DNA from: Deltaproteobacteria bacterium
GTDB taxonomy: Bacteria > Myxococcota_A > UBA9160 > SZUA-336
Direction: 5' to 3'
Assembly (NCBI GenBank): GCA_029261925.1
Contig: JAJDAJ010000033.1
Span: 1-33,268, forward strand
DNA length: 33,268 bases
A model generated the notes under the pieces. The model was given only the letters and a program-made list of their open reading frames with translations. It had not been told where the DNA came from and searched no databases. The position numbers and the translations under genes were made by a program. Shown here one piece after another: positions 19,410 through 26,944 of this stretch. How positions within the stretch are numbered: the stretch's first letter is position 1; each line of letters opens with the position of its first letter.

Positions 19410-20560
19410 GCCACGCGCCCCTGACCGTGCTCGATGAGGAGGAGGAGCTCTTCCGGCAGACCGTACGCGACTTTGCGCGGCGAGAGATCGCTCCGCGGGT
19501 TGCTGGCATGGAGGAGCGCGGCGCCTACGACGCGGACCTGATCCCGGCGCTCTTCGACGTCGGCCTGATGTCGATCGAGACACCCGCCGAGCTGGGCGGC
19601 GGCGGCGGCAGCTTCTTCATGTCGGTGCTGGCGGTCGAGGAGGTCTCGCGCGTCGACGCTGCCGTGGGTGTGCTGGTGGACGTGCAGAACACCCTGGTGG
19701 CCAACGCGATCCTGCGCTGGGCCGACGACGGCCTGCGCCGGCGGGTCCTCGAGGCCATGGCCAGCGGCACGGTCGCCTCGTACGCGCTCTCCGAGGCCAG
19801 CTCCGGCAGCGACGCCTTCGCGCTCCAGTGCCGTGCGCGGCTCGAGGGCGACGACTTCGTGCTCGACGGTCGCAAGCTCTGGATCACCAACGCGGCCGAG
19901 GCGGGTCTGTTCCTGGTGATGGCGAACGTCGATCCCGAGCAGGGCTACCGGGGGATCACCAGCTTCGTGGTCGAGCGGGACATGCCCGGCTTCGAGGTCG
20001 GCCGCAAGGAGGACAAGCTCGGCATCCGGGCGAGCTCGACCTGCGAGCTGATCCTCGACGGCGTGCGCGTGCCGCGTGCGAACGTGGTGGGCGAGGTCGG
20101 CGTCGGCTACCGGATCGCCATCGAGACCCTCAACGAGGGTCGCATCGGCATCGGCGCACAGATGGTCGGTACCGCGCAGGGGGCGCTCGACGATGCGCTG
20201 GCCTACACCGCCCAGCGGCAGCAGTTCGGGCGCCCGATCGGCGAGTTCCAGGCGGTGCAGTTCGACCTGGCGCAGATGGCGACCGAGATCGAGGCGGCGC
20301 GGCTCACGGTGTACAACGCGGCGAGGTTGAAAGACGCCGGCGAGCCCTTCCTGACCCAGGCCGCGATGAGCAAGCTCTTCACCTCCCAGGTCGCCGAGCG
20401 CGTGACCTCGAAGGCCGTCGAGCTCTTCGGCGGCGTGGGCTACACGCGCGAGTACCCGGTCGAGAAGCGCTACCGCGACGCCAAGATCGGCAAGATCTAC
20501 GAGGGCACCAGCAACATGCAGCTGGCGACGATCGCCCGGCAGCTCCAGGGTGGCCGATAG
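19406..20560 (+). CDS. Acyl-CoA dehydrogenase, short-chain type
   Basis: A FAD-dependent acyl-CoA dehydrogenase of about 384 residues. Visible parts are [20 protein letters not shown] at the N-terminus, the FAD-binding segment [14 protein letters not shown] (about 129-142), [29 protein letters not shown], the [20 protein letters not shown] block and the catalytic E366 in IYEGTSNMQ. The start is ambiguous. TTG at 19406 overlaps the proS stop as TTGA and has GAGAAG upstream; GTG at 19427 is the alternative. I favour TTG with translational coupling. A long open frame continues upstream inside proS, but that is a GC-bias artefact, not a fusion. Its last 33 bases recur at 30763-30795. Confidence 0.93.
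   Translation: MSHAPLTVLDEEEELFRQTVRDFARREIAPRVAGMEERGAYDADLIPALFDVGLMSIETPAELGGGGGSFFMSVLAVEEVSRVDAAVGVLVDVQNTLVANAILRWADDGLRRRVLEAMASGTVASYALSEASSGSDAFALQCRARLEGDDFVLDGRKLWITNAAEAGLFLVMANVDPEQGYRGITSFVVERDMPGFEVGRKEDKLGIRASSTCELILDGVRVPRANVVGEVGVGYRIAIETLNEGRIGIGAQMVGTAQGALDDALAYTAQRQQFGRPIGEFQAVQFDLAQMATEIEAARLTVYNAARLKDAGEPFLTQAAMSKLFTSQVAERVTSKAVELFGGVGYTREYPVEKRYRDAKIGKIYEGTSNMQLATIARQLQGGR
20525..20560 (+). repeat. Left copy of ACAD-end direct repeat
   Basis: The final codons of the acyl-CoA dehydrogenase, encoding [11 protein letters not shown] and stop. Over the ten codons before the stop (20528-20557), 27 of 30 bases match 30763-30792. Together the two copies bracket the six-gene block. 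Confidence 0.7.
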
Positions 20561-20849
20561 TCGGCCCGGGGCCTCCCCGACCCTGCGAGCGGGTGGGGCG
20601 GTGTCGGCCCTGCGGGGGCAGCTGCCCCCGGCGACCCGCCGTGCGCCCGCCGGGCGGTACGGGCGCCGGAGGGGCGCGCCGGGCCGGGTCGAATCGCCTC
20701 GTCGTGGGGGCAGGGCCACGCCCGGCTGGGTCAAGCCCTCTCCCGCGGGTTACGATATGCGCTAAGACCGCGTCCCCCGCAGGGGCTTGTCGAGGGGCGG
20801 ACCGGTCGGCGCTAGCGCGCGCTGCAGGGCGCGCCGCAGGGAGACTCCG
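20561..20849 (+). promoter_or_regulatory. Intergenic region and presumed promoter of the Dlt-like block
   Basis: There is no gene in these 289 bases. It holds an 18-bp palindrome (20613-20630), GC-rich direct and inverted repeats, and an AT-rich patch GGTTACGATATGCGCTAAGA near 20748-20767. TACGAT (20751-20756) there could be a -10 box, but no convincing -35 is found. A strong ribosome site AGGGAG (20838-20843) precedes the ATG at 20850. Confidence 0.35.
20613..20630. repeat. 18-bp perfect palindrome after the acyl-CoA dehydrogenase
   Basis: CGGGGGCAGCTGCCCCCG is self-complementary and lies 53 nt past the stop at 20560. It lacks a T-tract. It may act as a hairpin ending or protecting the proS-ACAD message, or as a protein-binding site for the block downstream. 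Confidence 0.55.
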
Positions 20850-23800
20850 ATGTTGCTACGTGACCGCCGATTCATCCTGACACTGCTGCTCATGGCGGTG
20901 ACCGCCGGCTATTTCTGGGCCGGGTCGCGTATACCGCAGCTCAACGAGAAGGCCATGATGGGCGGCGAGGTCCAGCTCGAGGCCCTCGGCTTCGACATCG
21001 TCTACGAGGTCCGGCCCGACGACCCCGTCCACGTCAAGGTGGCCAAGACGACGGTCAACTGGATCAAGACGAACCAGAAGGGCATGACCTTCGGGATCCT
21101 GTTCGCCGGGATGATCATGACCATCCTGGCGCTGATCCAGCGCCGGAGCTTCCAGAACGGCTTCGCGGACTCACTGCTCGGGATGACGATCGGGGCGCCT
21201 CTCGGCGTCTGCGTCAACTGCGCGGCGCCGATTGCCCAGGGCATGCGCTCGGGCGGCGCCTCCACGCAGACCATGCTCGCCGCCATGACCAGCTCGCCGA
21301 CGCTCAACGTGATCGTGCTGACCATGCTGTTCTCGCTGCTGCCCCTCTACCTGGTCGTGCTCAAGCTGAGCCTCACGCTGGCGTTCATCCTGATCGTGAT
21401 CCCGGTCGTCGCCCGCTTCGTGCCGCGCAACGCGGAGGTCGCCTTCGAGCCGCCGGAGGAGTGTCCGATGCCGCTGGCCCTCGCGACCGGCGAGGGCAGC
21501 GAGTCCTGGCTGGCTGCAGGGCGCTGGCTCGTCAAGAACTACGCCAAGAACCTCTGGTTCATCGTCTACCGGACCGTGCCTCTGATGCTGCTCGCCGGCG
21601 CGCTCGGCGCCGCCGCGGTGACGCTGCTTCCGGTGAACACGCTCGCGGAGGTCCTGCCGTCGGAGGGCCCCAAGGTCTGGATGGCGATGGTCCTGGTCGC
21701 GGGGGTGGGCGTCTTCCTCCCCGTGCCGATCGCCTTCGACGTGGTCCTGGTCGCCGTTCTCGTCGCGGCGGGGATGCCGGCGCGGTACGCCGCGATCCTG
21801 CTGTTCACGCTGGGTATCTTCAGCGTCTACGCCTTCTTCATCGCCTGGTACTCCATCCCGAGGACGATCGTGGTTGCCGCCACCGCGGTACTCGTCGCCA
21901 TGGGAGTCGGGGCCGGGTACCTGGGCCAGATCGGCTTCGAGTGGCACGCCGTCGGCGAGCGCGAGATCTTCTTCGCCGCCTTCGCCGAGAACGGGAGCTC
22001 GCACCCCGACGTGATCCAGGTTGGCGAGGCGCCGGAGCCGGTCTCCGCCGCCGATCTCCTGCCCGGCCTGGGCGCGGGGGCCCTGCGCGGCGAGCCGTTC
22101 GAGGCCAGTCCGGTCGTCGGCATCGAGGTGCGCCGCATCCCCTTCGCAGCCCGCGAGGTGGACCCGGCCGCCCCGCGGTTCGTGCGCCTGGAAGGCCCCG
22201 AGGTCGGTCTCGCCGAGCCCTGGAGCTACTCGGTCGACAACTTCCTGGAGCTCAGTCGCTACCGGGCCATCGCGACCGGAGACGTCCACCACGACGGCTG
22301 GCCGGACGTTCTGGTCAGCACCGACACGGGCATCTCGCTGTACGCCAATCGCGGGGGGAAGGGCTTCACGCGCCAGCGGGTGGACGTCGAGCTACCCCGG
22401 GCCCGCGTCGTGAACGCCGCTCTGGTCGATCTCGACGGGGACGGCTGGCTGGACATCTACCTGTCCTGCTATCGCAAGGGCAACCACATCGTCTACAACC
22501 GCGGGGGCAGCTTCGAGGGCGCAGAGGTTCGCGCGCTCCCCAACCACGAGGGCGCGATCCTGACGCCGTCGGTCGCGTTCGGGGATCTCGATCGCGACTC
22601 GGATCTCGACGTGCTCCTCGGGAACTGGTCGATCGGGAACATCGGGAGGATGAATCACTCCTTCGACTCGTCGCGCAACGTTCTCCTGCGCAACGAGCCG
22701 GGCGCCTTCCGGCTCGAGGCCCTGCCGGGGATCCCCGGGGAGACGCTCAGCACGCTGATCGCGGACATCGACGACGATGGCGACCTCGATGCCATCGCCG
22801 GTGCGGACTTCGGTCCGCCCGACGAGTTCTACCTGGGCTCTCCGGATGGCGTCATGCAGCACCTGAAGCGCAGCTCGAGCCCGATTCCGGTCTCCACGGG
22901 AAGCACCATGAACCTGTCGGTTGCCGACATCGACAACGACCTGCGCTCCGAGCTCTACATCGGTCAGATCAGCGGGCGCAGCGGCAGTGGCGCGGTCGAC
23001 TTCCACCGCCTCAGCCCCGACCTCTGCATGGAGATCGTCGATCCGGTCATGCGAGAAGGCTGCGAGAAGATGGTGCCGATCCAGCGCGCCATCATCCGCG
23101 GGATCCAGACCAAGTCTGCCGGCGTCTGTGCCTCGCTCGACGAGGCCTTCCGGGACGACTGCGTGGCCGTGATCATGCTGCGAACCGCATCCCGCTGGGA
23201 GCGCTCGCCGGAGCTCTGCGAGGCCTATCCCGACAGCTGGGACAGCTTCCGCTTCGCATGCCGGCACAGCCACGTCGGCCAGCAGGAGATGCTCACGGAC
23301 AAGGGGCTGGCCGAGAGCGTTCCGCAGACCCGGGGATTCAACGTACTCCTGCAGGAGTCCGACCAGGGATACGTCAACCGGGCAGAGCAGCTGGGGCTCC
23401 AGGTCGCCGGCTGGACCTGGAACGCGAAGTTCGCCGACCTCGACAACGATGAGTGGCAGGACATGTTCGCCGTGAACGGCCAGGTATCACAGAACACCCG
23501 CGAGCCCAGCTACATGTTCCACAACCAGCAGGGCGAGCGCTTCGTGGACCGCGCGACGGAGTGGGGCATGCGCACGCTGCTGTCGATCGGTGGCTATTCC
23601 TATGTCGACATGGACAACGACGGCGATCTCGACATCATCGCCGTGCCCACGGAGGCGCCGCTGCTGGTGTTCCGCAACAACAGCGCATCCGGGAACTCCA
23701 TCGCGTTCGAGTTCAGCGATCAGGCCGGCAATGCCTACGGGATCGGCAATCGCGTCATCATCCACTACGGCCCGGACGGGAAGCGGCATCAGATGCGGGA

Positions 23801-24002
23801 GATCCATGCGGGGGGCGGCTTCGTCTCGTTCGATGCCCCGGTCGCGCACTTCGGCCTCGGCGAGTACGACCGCGTGAGCCGGGTCGAGATCGTCTGGTCG
23901 ACCGGCGAACGAACCGAGCTCGAGGGCGAGTTCACGGCCGGCGGCCGCTACGTGATCACTCGAGCGGCCAGGAGCGCCACCGAGGTCGCCCGGGCCTACT
24001 GA
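20850..24002 (+). CDS. Permease fused to a seven-repeat FG-GAP propeller and ASPIC/UnbV domain
   Basis: A 1050-residue membrane protein with an unusual architecture. Residues 1-370 or so are a multi-spanning permease resembling the ArsP_1/UPF0718 (DUF318) family. Its core motif has C121 and C124 in GVCVNCAAPIAQGM, followed by TSSPTLNVIVL, which corresponds to the CxC...P...SP..N signature of those permeases. After a linker come seven calcium-type FG-GAP/VCBS repeats, starting near residues 477, 526, 579, 638, 692, 862 and 919 (for example VDLDGDGWLD, VDMDNDGDLD), enough for a full propeller. Between repeats 5 and 6 lies a Cys-rich helical insert (726-804). An ASPIC/UnbV domain (about 965-1045; AGGGFVSFDAPVAHFGLGEY) ends the protein. 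The ATG has an excellent AGGGAG site. The frame is open to 20787, but the earlier start lacks support. Substrate unknown; exporter with an outside propeller is my inference. Confidence 0.85.
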   Translation: MLLRDRRFILTLLLMAVTAGYFWAGSRIPQLNEKAMMGGEVQLEALGFDIVYEVRPDDPVHVKVAKTTVNWIKTNQKGMTFGILFAGMIMTILALIQRRSFQNGFADSLLGMTIGAPLGVCVNCAAPIAQGMRSGGASTQTMLAAMTSSPTLNVIVLTMLFSLLPLYLVVLKLSLTLAFILIVIPVVARFVPRNAEVAFEPPEECPMPLALATGEGSESWLAAGRWLVKNYAKNLWFIVYRTVPLMLLAGALGAAAVTLLPVNTLAEVLPSEGPKVWMAMVLVAGVGVFLPVPIAFDVVLVAVLVAAGMPARYAAILLFTLGIFSVYAFFIAWYSIPRTIVVAATAVLVAMGVGAGYLGQIGFEWHAVGEREIFFAAFAENGSSHPDVIQVGEAPEPVSAADLLPGLGAGALRGEPFEASPVVGIEVRRIPFAAREVDPAAPRFVRLEGPEVGLAEPWSYSVDNFLELSRYRAIATGDVHHDGWPDVLVSTDTGISLYANRGGKGFTRQRVDVELPRARVVNAALVDLDGDGWLDIYLSCYRKGNHIVYNRGGSFEGAEVRALPNHEGAILTPSVAFGDLDRDSDLDVLLGNWSIGNIGRMNHSFDSSRNVLLRNEPGAFRLEALPGIPGETLSTLIADIDDDGDLDAIAGADFGPPDEFYLGSPDGVMQHLKRSSSPIPVSTGSTMNLSVADIDNDLRSELYIGQISGRSGSGAVDFHRLSPDLCMEIVDPVMREGCEKMVPIQRAIIRGIQTKSAGVCASLDEAFRDDCVAVIMLRTASRWERSPELCEAYPDSWDSFRFACRHSHVGQQEMLTDKGLAESVPQTRGFNVLLQESDQGYVNRAEQLGLQVAGWTWNAKFADLDNDEWQDMFAVNGQVSQNTREPSYMFHNQQGERFVDRATEWGMRTLLSIGGYSYVDMDNDGDLDIIAVPTEAPLLVFRNNSASGNSIAFEFSDQAGNAYGIGNRVIIHYGPDGKRHQMREIHAGGGFVSFDAPVAHFGLGEYDRVSRVEIVWSTGERTELEGEFTAGGRYVITRAARSATEVARAY
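23025..23261 (+). other. Cys-rich helical repeat insert in the propeller
   Basis: Codons 726-804 encode three units in which two Cys flank an amphipathic helix: C726-x11-C738, C760-x10-C771 and C790-x13-C804. The units share acidic and aromatic or Arg positions (AFRDDC, VMREGC, DSFRFAC). Three disulfide-closed hairpins on the periplasmic or outer face are likely. Confidence 0.6.
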
Positions 24003-24089
24003 CCCCTTTCCCGTGCGATCCACGCGCCTGGCCGCGAACGCTCCCCCGCCAGAACACGAGCCCGCGACCCATCAGGTCGCCGGAGGCGC

Positions 24090-26675
24090 ATGACCATGAG
24101 CGTGGCGAGCCGCGAGCAGCCAGGGGATCTCCACGGTGCGTGGACCGATCGGCTCGCGCTGGGACGGCTCTGGACCATCGGCTGGACCGCCTTCCAGTTC
24201 GGGCTGATCATCCTCGTGATCCGGGCGTTCCACATCGAGAGCGCCGCGTTCCTGCGCCTGATCGTGCTGGCCTGGGCCGGCTTCATCGTGCACTCGCTGC
24301 TCCCTCGCCGCTGGCAGCTGCCCTTCTTCGGCTGCCTGTCCTTCGCGGGGATCTGGCTGGTGCTGGGCTGGGCCAACGGTCTGTGGCTGGTCGGGACGGG
24401 GCTCTGCCTGATCGGACTCGCTCACCTCCCGGTGGCCTTCGCCGCGCGGGTGGCGGCGATCGTGGTCACCGGAGGAGCGCTCTGGGCGGCACGTGCCAGC
24501 TGGATCGACTCCCCGGTTCCGTTCCCGGGAGTCGTCTGGCCGATCCTCGGGTCGATGTTCATGTTCCGGATGATCGTCTACCTGTACGATCTCCGGGACG
24601 GCGAGGCGCCGTTCGGGTTCTGGCGGGCGGTCGCCTACTTCTTCATGCTCCCGAACGTCTGCTTCCCGCTCTTCCCCGTCGTCGACTACGCGACCCTCTG
24701 TCGAACCTACCAGTCGGAGGAGGAGACTCACGCCCTGCAGACCGGAGTGGTCTGGATGCTCCGCGGCTGCGTGCACCTGCTGGCCTACCGGCTCATCTAC
24801 CAGCAGTGGATCGTGGCTCCGAGCGAGGTCACCACCGGCGGTCAGGTCGTGCAGCTCTCGGCGGCGACCTTCCTGCTCTACCTGCGTGTCTCGGGCTCCT
24901 TCCACCTGATCGTGGGCATGCTGCGGATGTTCGGCCTCCACCTTCCCGCGACGAACCAGAACTACCTGCTGGCGTCCTCGTTCACCGATCACTGGCGCCG
25001 GATCAACATCTACTGGAAGGACTTCATCCTCAAGACCTTCTTCAACCCCATCTACTTCCCGCTGAGGAAGAAGTGGGGCGACCGTCCCGCGATCGTCACG
25101 GCCGCCGTGTGCTCGTTCGTGGCGACCTGGTTCCTCCACTCCTGTCAGTGGTTCTGGATCCGCGGAGAGTTCATCGTGCGCTGGCAGGACATGGTCTTCT
25201 GGAGCGCGCTGGGCTCGATCGTCTGTGTGAACATGCTCTGGGAGCTGGGCCACCGCCCGCGACGCAGTCTGCGCAAGAAGAAGCGAACCCTTCGCCAGGA
25301 CCTCGGCCTGGTCCTGCGCGTGGCCGGGACCATGGCCGGGATCCTCCTGTTCTGGACGATCTGGAGTGCGTCGTCGATCAGCGAGCTCGGCATCCTGCTC
25401 GGTGCCCTGCTGCACTTCACGCCCCTGGAACTCGTTGCCACGGTGGCGGCCCTGCTCCTGCTGGGCGTCGTCGCGGCCGCGCTGCTCCGCACACCTCTCG
25501 AGCAGCCGGATCTCGTGCGCTCGCCCGATCCCGTGCGGGCCTCTCGAGCGCGCTGGCTCCAGGCCACTGCGGTCTGCTCGACGGCAGCCGTGCTCCTGCT
25601 CGTGGCCTATCAGCCGACCGTGCTCGCTTTTGCTCCGGCGCTCGCTGGCGCGGCGGACCAGCTGCGCGAGAAGCGGCTCAACGCCGCCGACACGCGGCGC
25701 ATGGAGCGAGGCTACTACGAGGACATCGCCGACGTGAGCCGCTTCGACGACGAGCTGGCGTCGGTCTACACGCGCCAGCCGGCGGACTGGCGCGGCGTGG
25801 AGCCGACGACCCAGCCGACGGGCGGCTTTCCCGCCTACGAGCTGATTCCCTCGAACCGTGTGCGCTACAAGGGCGTGCTCCAGGGCGCCAACGCCTTCGG
25901 CATGCGCGATCGTGCGTACACGCAGGAGAAGCCTCCGGGCGTGCTCCGGATCGCCATGATCGGCGCCTCGCACACGAAGGGCTCCGGGGTCGACGACGAC
26001 GTGACCTACGAGAACCAGCTGGAGGACCGGCTCGCGCTCGAGACCGGTGGGCACGTGGAGGTCCTGAACTTCTCGGTCGGCGGCTACGGCCCGCTCAGCC
26101 GGCTGGCCACGCTGCGCGGCAAGGCGCTGTCCTTCTCGCCGGACATCGTGATCATCGTGGGTGTCGACGAGTTCGAGTGGGTGCTCACCGAGATCAGCAA
26201 CGCGCTGGACAGTGACTTCGAGCTGCCGTTCCCCGGGCTGCTCCGGATGGTCGAGGAGGCCGGCGTCGCTGGCGATCTGCCCCCGGTGATCGTGGAGCAT
26301 CGCCTGCGCCCGAGGGCCCGGGAGCTGGCCGCCTGGGTCTACGCCGAGTACGCCCGGGTGGGCCGCGAGGCCGGCATCCGGGTATTCTCGGCAATCCTGC
26401 CGCGGCCCGAGGACGTCCCCGACGAGGCGGAGCTGATCGCCGAGCAGCAGGAGATGGCCCGCAGGGCCGGGCTGACGGTGCTAGACATGTCCGACGCATA
26501 CGAGGGCGTCGAGGATCACTCCACGCTCTGGGTCGCGCCGTGGGATCGGCATCCCAATGTCGAGGGCCACAGGCGGCTGGCCGATAGGCTCTATCGCAGC
26601 CTGATGCCCCACCTGACGATCGACCGGGAGGCGAGCGCCGCCGGGCAACCCTCGCGACGGGAGAGACAGCCGTGA
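24090..26675 (+). CDS. MBOAT O-acyltransferase fused to an SGNH hydrolase (DltB-DltD-like fusion)
   Basis: An 861-residue integral membrane protein. Residues 1-400 or so form an MBOAT domain. It has about ten hydrophobic helices, the conserved stretch DHWRRINIYWKDFILKTFF (300-318, matching FWRRWHISL...W..DYLYIPL of AlgI/DltB), NPIYFPL, and the active-site His H350 in TWFLHSCQWF. More helices run to about 530. The C-terminal part (about 600-850) is an SGNH/GDSL hydrolase: block I MIGASHTKGSG with S627, FSVGGYGPLS as block II, and the terminal D819-x-H821 in WDRHPNVEGHRRLADRLY. In Dlt systems DltB transfers the acyl group across the membrane and DltD, an SGNH-fold protein, works with it. Here both are one chain. 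ATG at 24090 or 24096, after GGAGG. Its stop overlaps the carrier protein start (GTGA). Confidence 0.85.
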   Translation: MTMSVASREQPGDLHGAWTDRLALGRLWTIGWTAFQFGLIILVIRAFHIESAAFLRLIVLAWAGFIVHSLLPRRWQLPFFGCLSFAGIWLVLGWANGLWLVGTGLCLIGLAHLPVAFAARVAAIVVTGGALWAARASWIDSPVPFPGVVWPILGSMFMFRMIVYLYDLRDGEAPFGFWRAVAYFFMLPNVCFPLFPVVDYATLCRTYQSEEETHALQTGVVWMLRGCVHLLAYRLIYQQWIVAPSEVTTGGQVVQLSAATFLLYLRVSGSFHLIVGMLRMFGLHLPATNQNYLLASSFTDHWRRINIYWKDFILKTFFNPIYFPLRKKWGDRPAIVTAAVCSFVATWFLHSCQWFWIRGEFIVRWQDMVFWSALGSIVCVNMLWELGHRPRRSLRKKKRTLRQDLGLVLRVAGTMAGILLFWTIWSASSISELGILLGALLHFTPLELVATVAALLLLGVVAAALLRTPLEQPDLVRSPDPVRASRARWLQATAVCSTAAVLLLVAYQPTVLAFAPALAGAADQLREKRLNAADTRRMERGYYEDIADVSRFDDELASVYTRQPADWRGVEPTTQPTGGFPAYELIPSNRVRYKGVLQGANAFGMRDRAYTQEKPPGVLRIAMIGASHTKGSGVDDDVTYENQLEDRLALETGGHVEVLNFSVGGYGPLSRLATLRGKALSFSPDIVIIVGVDEFEWVLTEISNALDSDFELPFPGLLRMVEEAGVAGDLPPVIVEHRLRPRARELAAWVYAEYARVGREAGIRVFSAILPRPEDVPDEAELIAEQQEMARRAGLTVLDMSDAYEGVEDHSTLWVAPWDRHPNVEGHRRLADRLYRSLMPHLTIDREASAAGQPSRRERQP

Positions 26676-26929
26676 CACAGGATGAGATCGCCGCCCGGGT
26701 CAAGGACTTCGTGCTGGAGGAGTTCCTCCCGGACGACGATCCCGAGGACCTGACCTACACCACCGAGCTCGTGACGAGCGGGGTGCTGGATTCCCTGGCG
26801 GTGCTGACGCTCGCGTCGTTCATCGAGGACGAGTGGGGCATCGAGGTCTCCGCCAAGGAGGCCCGCGCGGGCCACCTGAACACGGTCTCGGACATCGCCA
26901 AGCTGGTCACGTCCAGGCTCGAGAGCTGA
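26672..26929 (+). CDS. Acyl carrier protein (DltC-like role)
   Basis: An 85-residue acidic four-helix carrier protein. Serine 41 in SGVLDSLAVLTL is the phosphopantetheine attachment site, in the usual LDSL motif. The ends EIAARVKDFVLEEFLPDDDP and TVSDIAKLVTSRLES match helices I and IV of ACP/PCP folds. The GTG start is inside a GTGA overlap with the MBOAT-SGNH gene, and the ligase gene starts 12 nt after the stop. The carrier is therefore made in step with its presumed acyl donor and acceptor enzymes. A phosphopantetheinyl transferase must come from elsewhere in the genome. Confidence 0.92.
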   Translation: MTQDEIAARVKDFVLEEFLPDDDPEDLTYTTELVTSGVLDSLAVLTLASFIEDEWGIEVSAKEARAGHLNTVSDIAKLVTSRLES

Positions 26930-26931
26930 TC

Positions 26932-26944
26932 GGAGACCCCGTTG
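26932..26944 (+). promoter_or_regulatory. Ribosome site deciding a TTG start
   Basis: GGAG at 26932-26935 lies six bases before TTG at 26942. No ATG or GTG in frame lies nearby, and the protein fold begins almost at once. The TTG start is therefore preferred for the ligase gene. Confidence 0.6.

Noticed and set aside
17568..19583. 671-codon open frame on the minus strand opposite proS
   Set aside because: High third-position GC keeps antisense frames open. The translation is a low-complexity mix rich in Arg, His, Ala and Asp with no motifs, whereas proS on the plus strand has all class II motifs.
17699..20560. 953-codon frame suggesting a fusion that ends in the acyl-CoA dehydrogenase
   Set aside because: The first two thirds lie in the +2 frame of proS and have no recognisable sequence. 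Only the last third is protein-like, so the dehydrogenase starts near 19406-19427.
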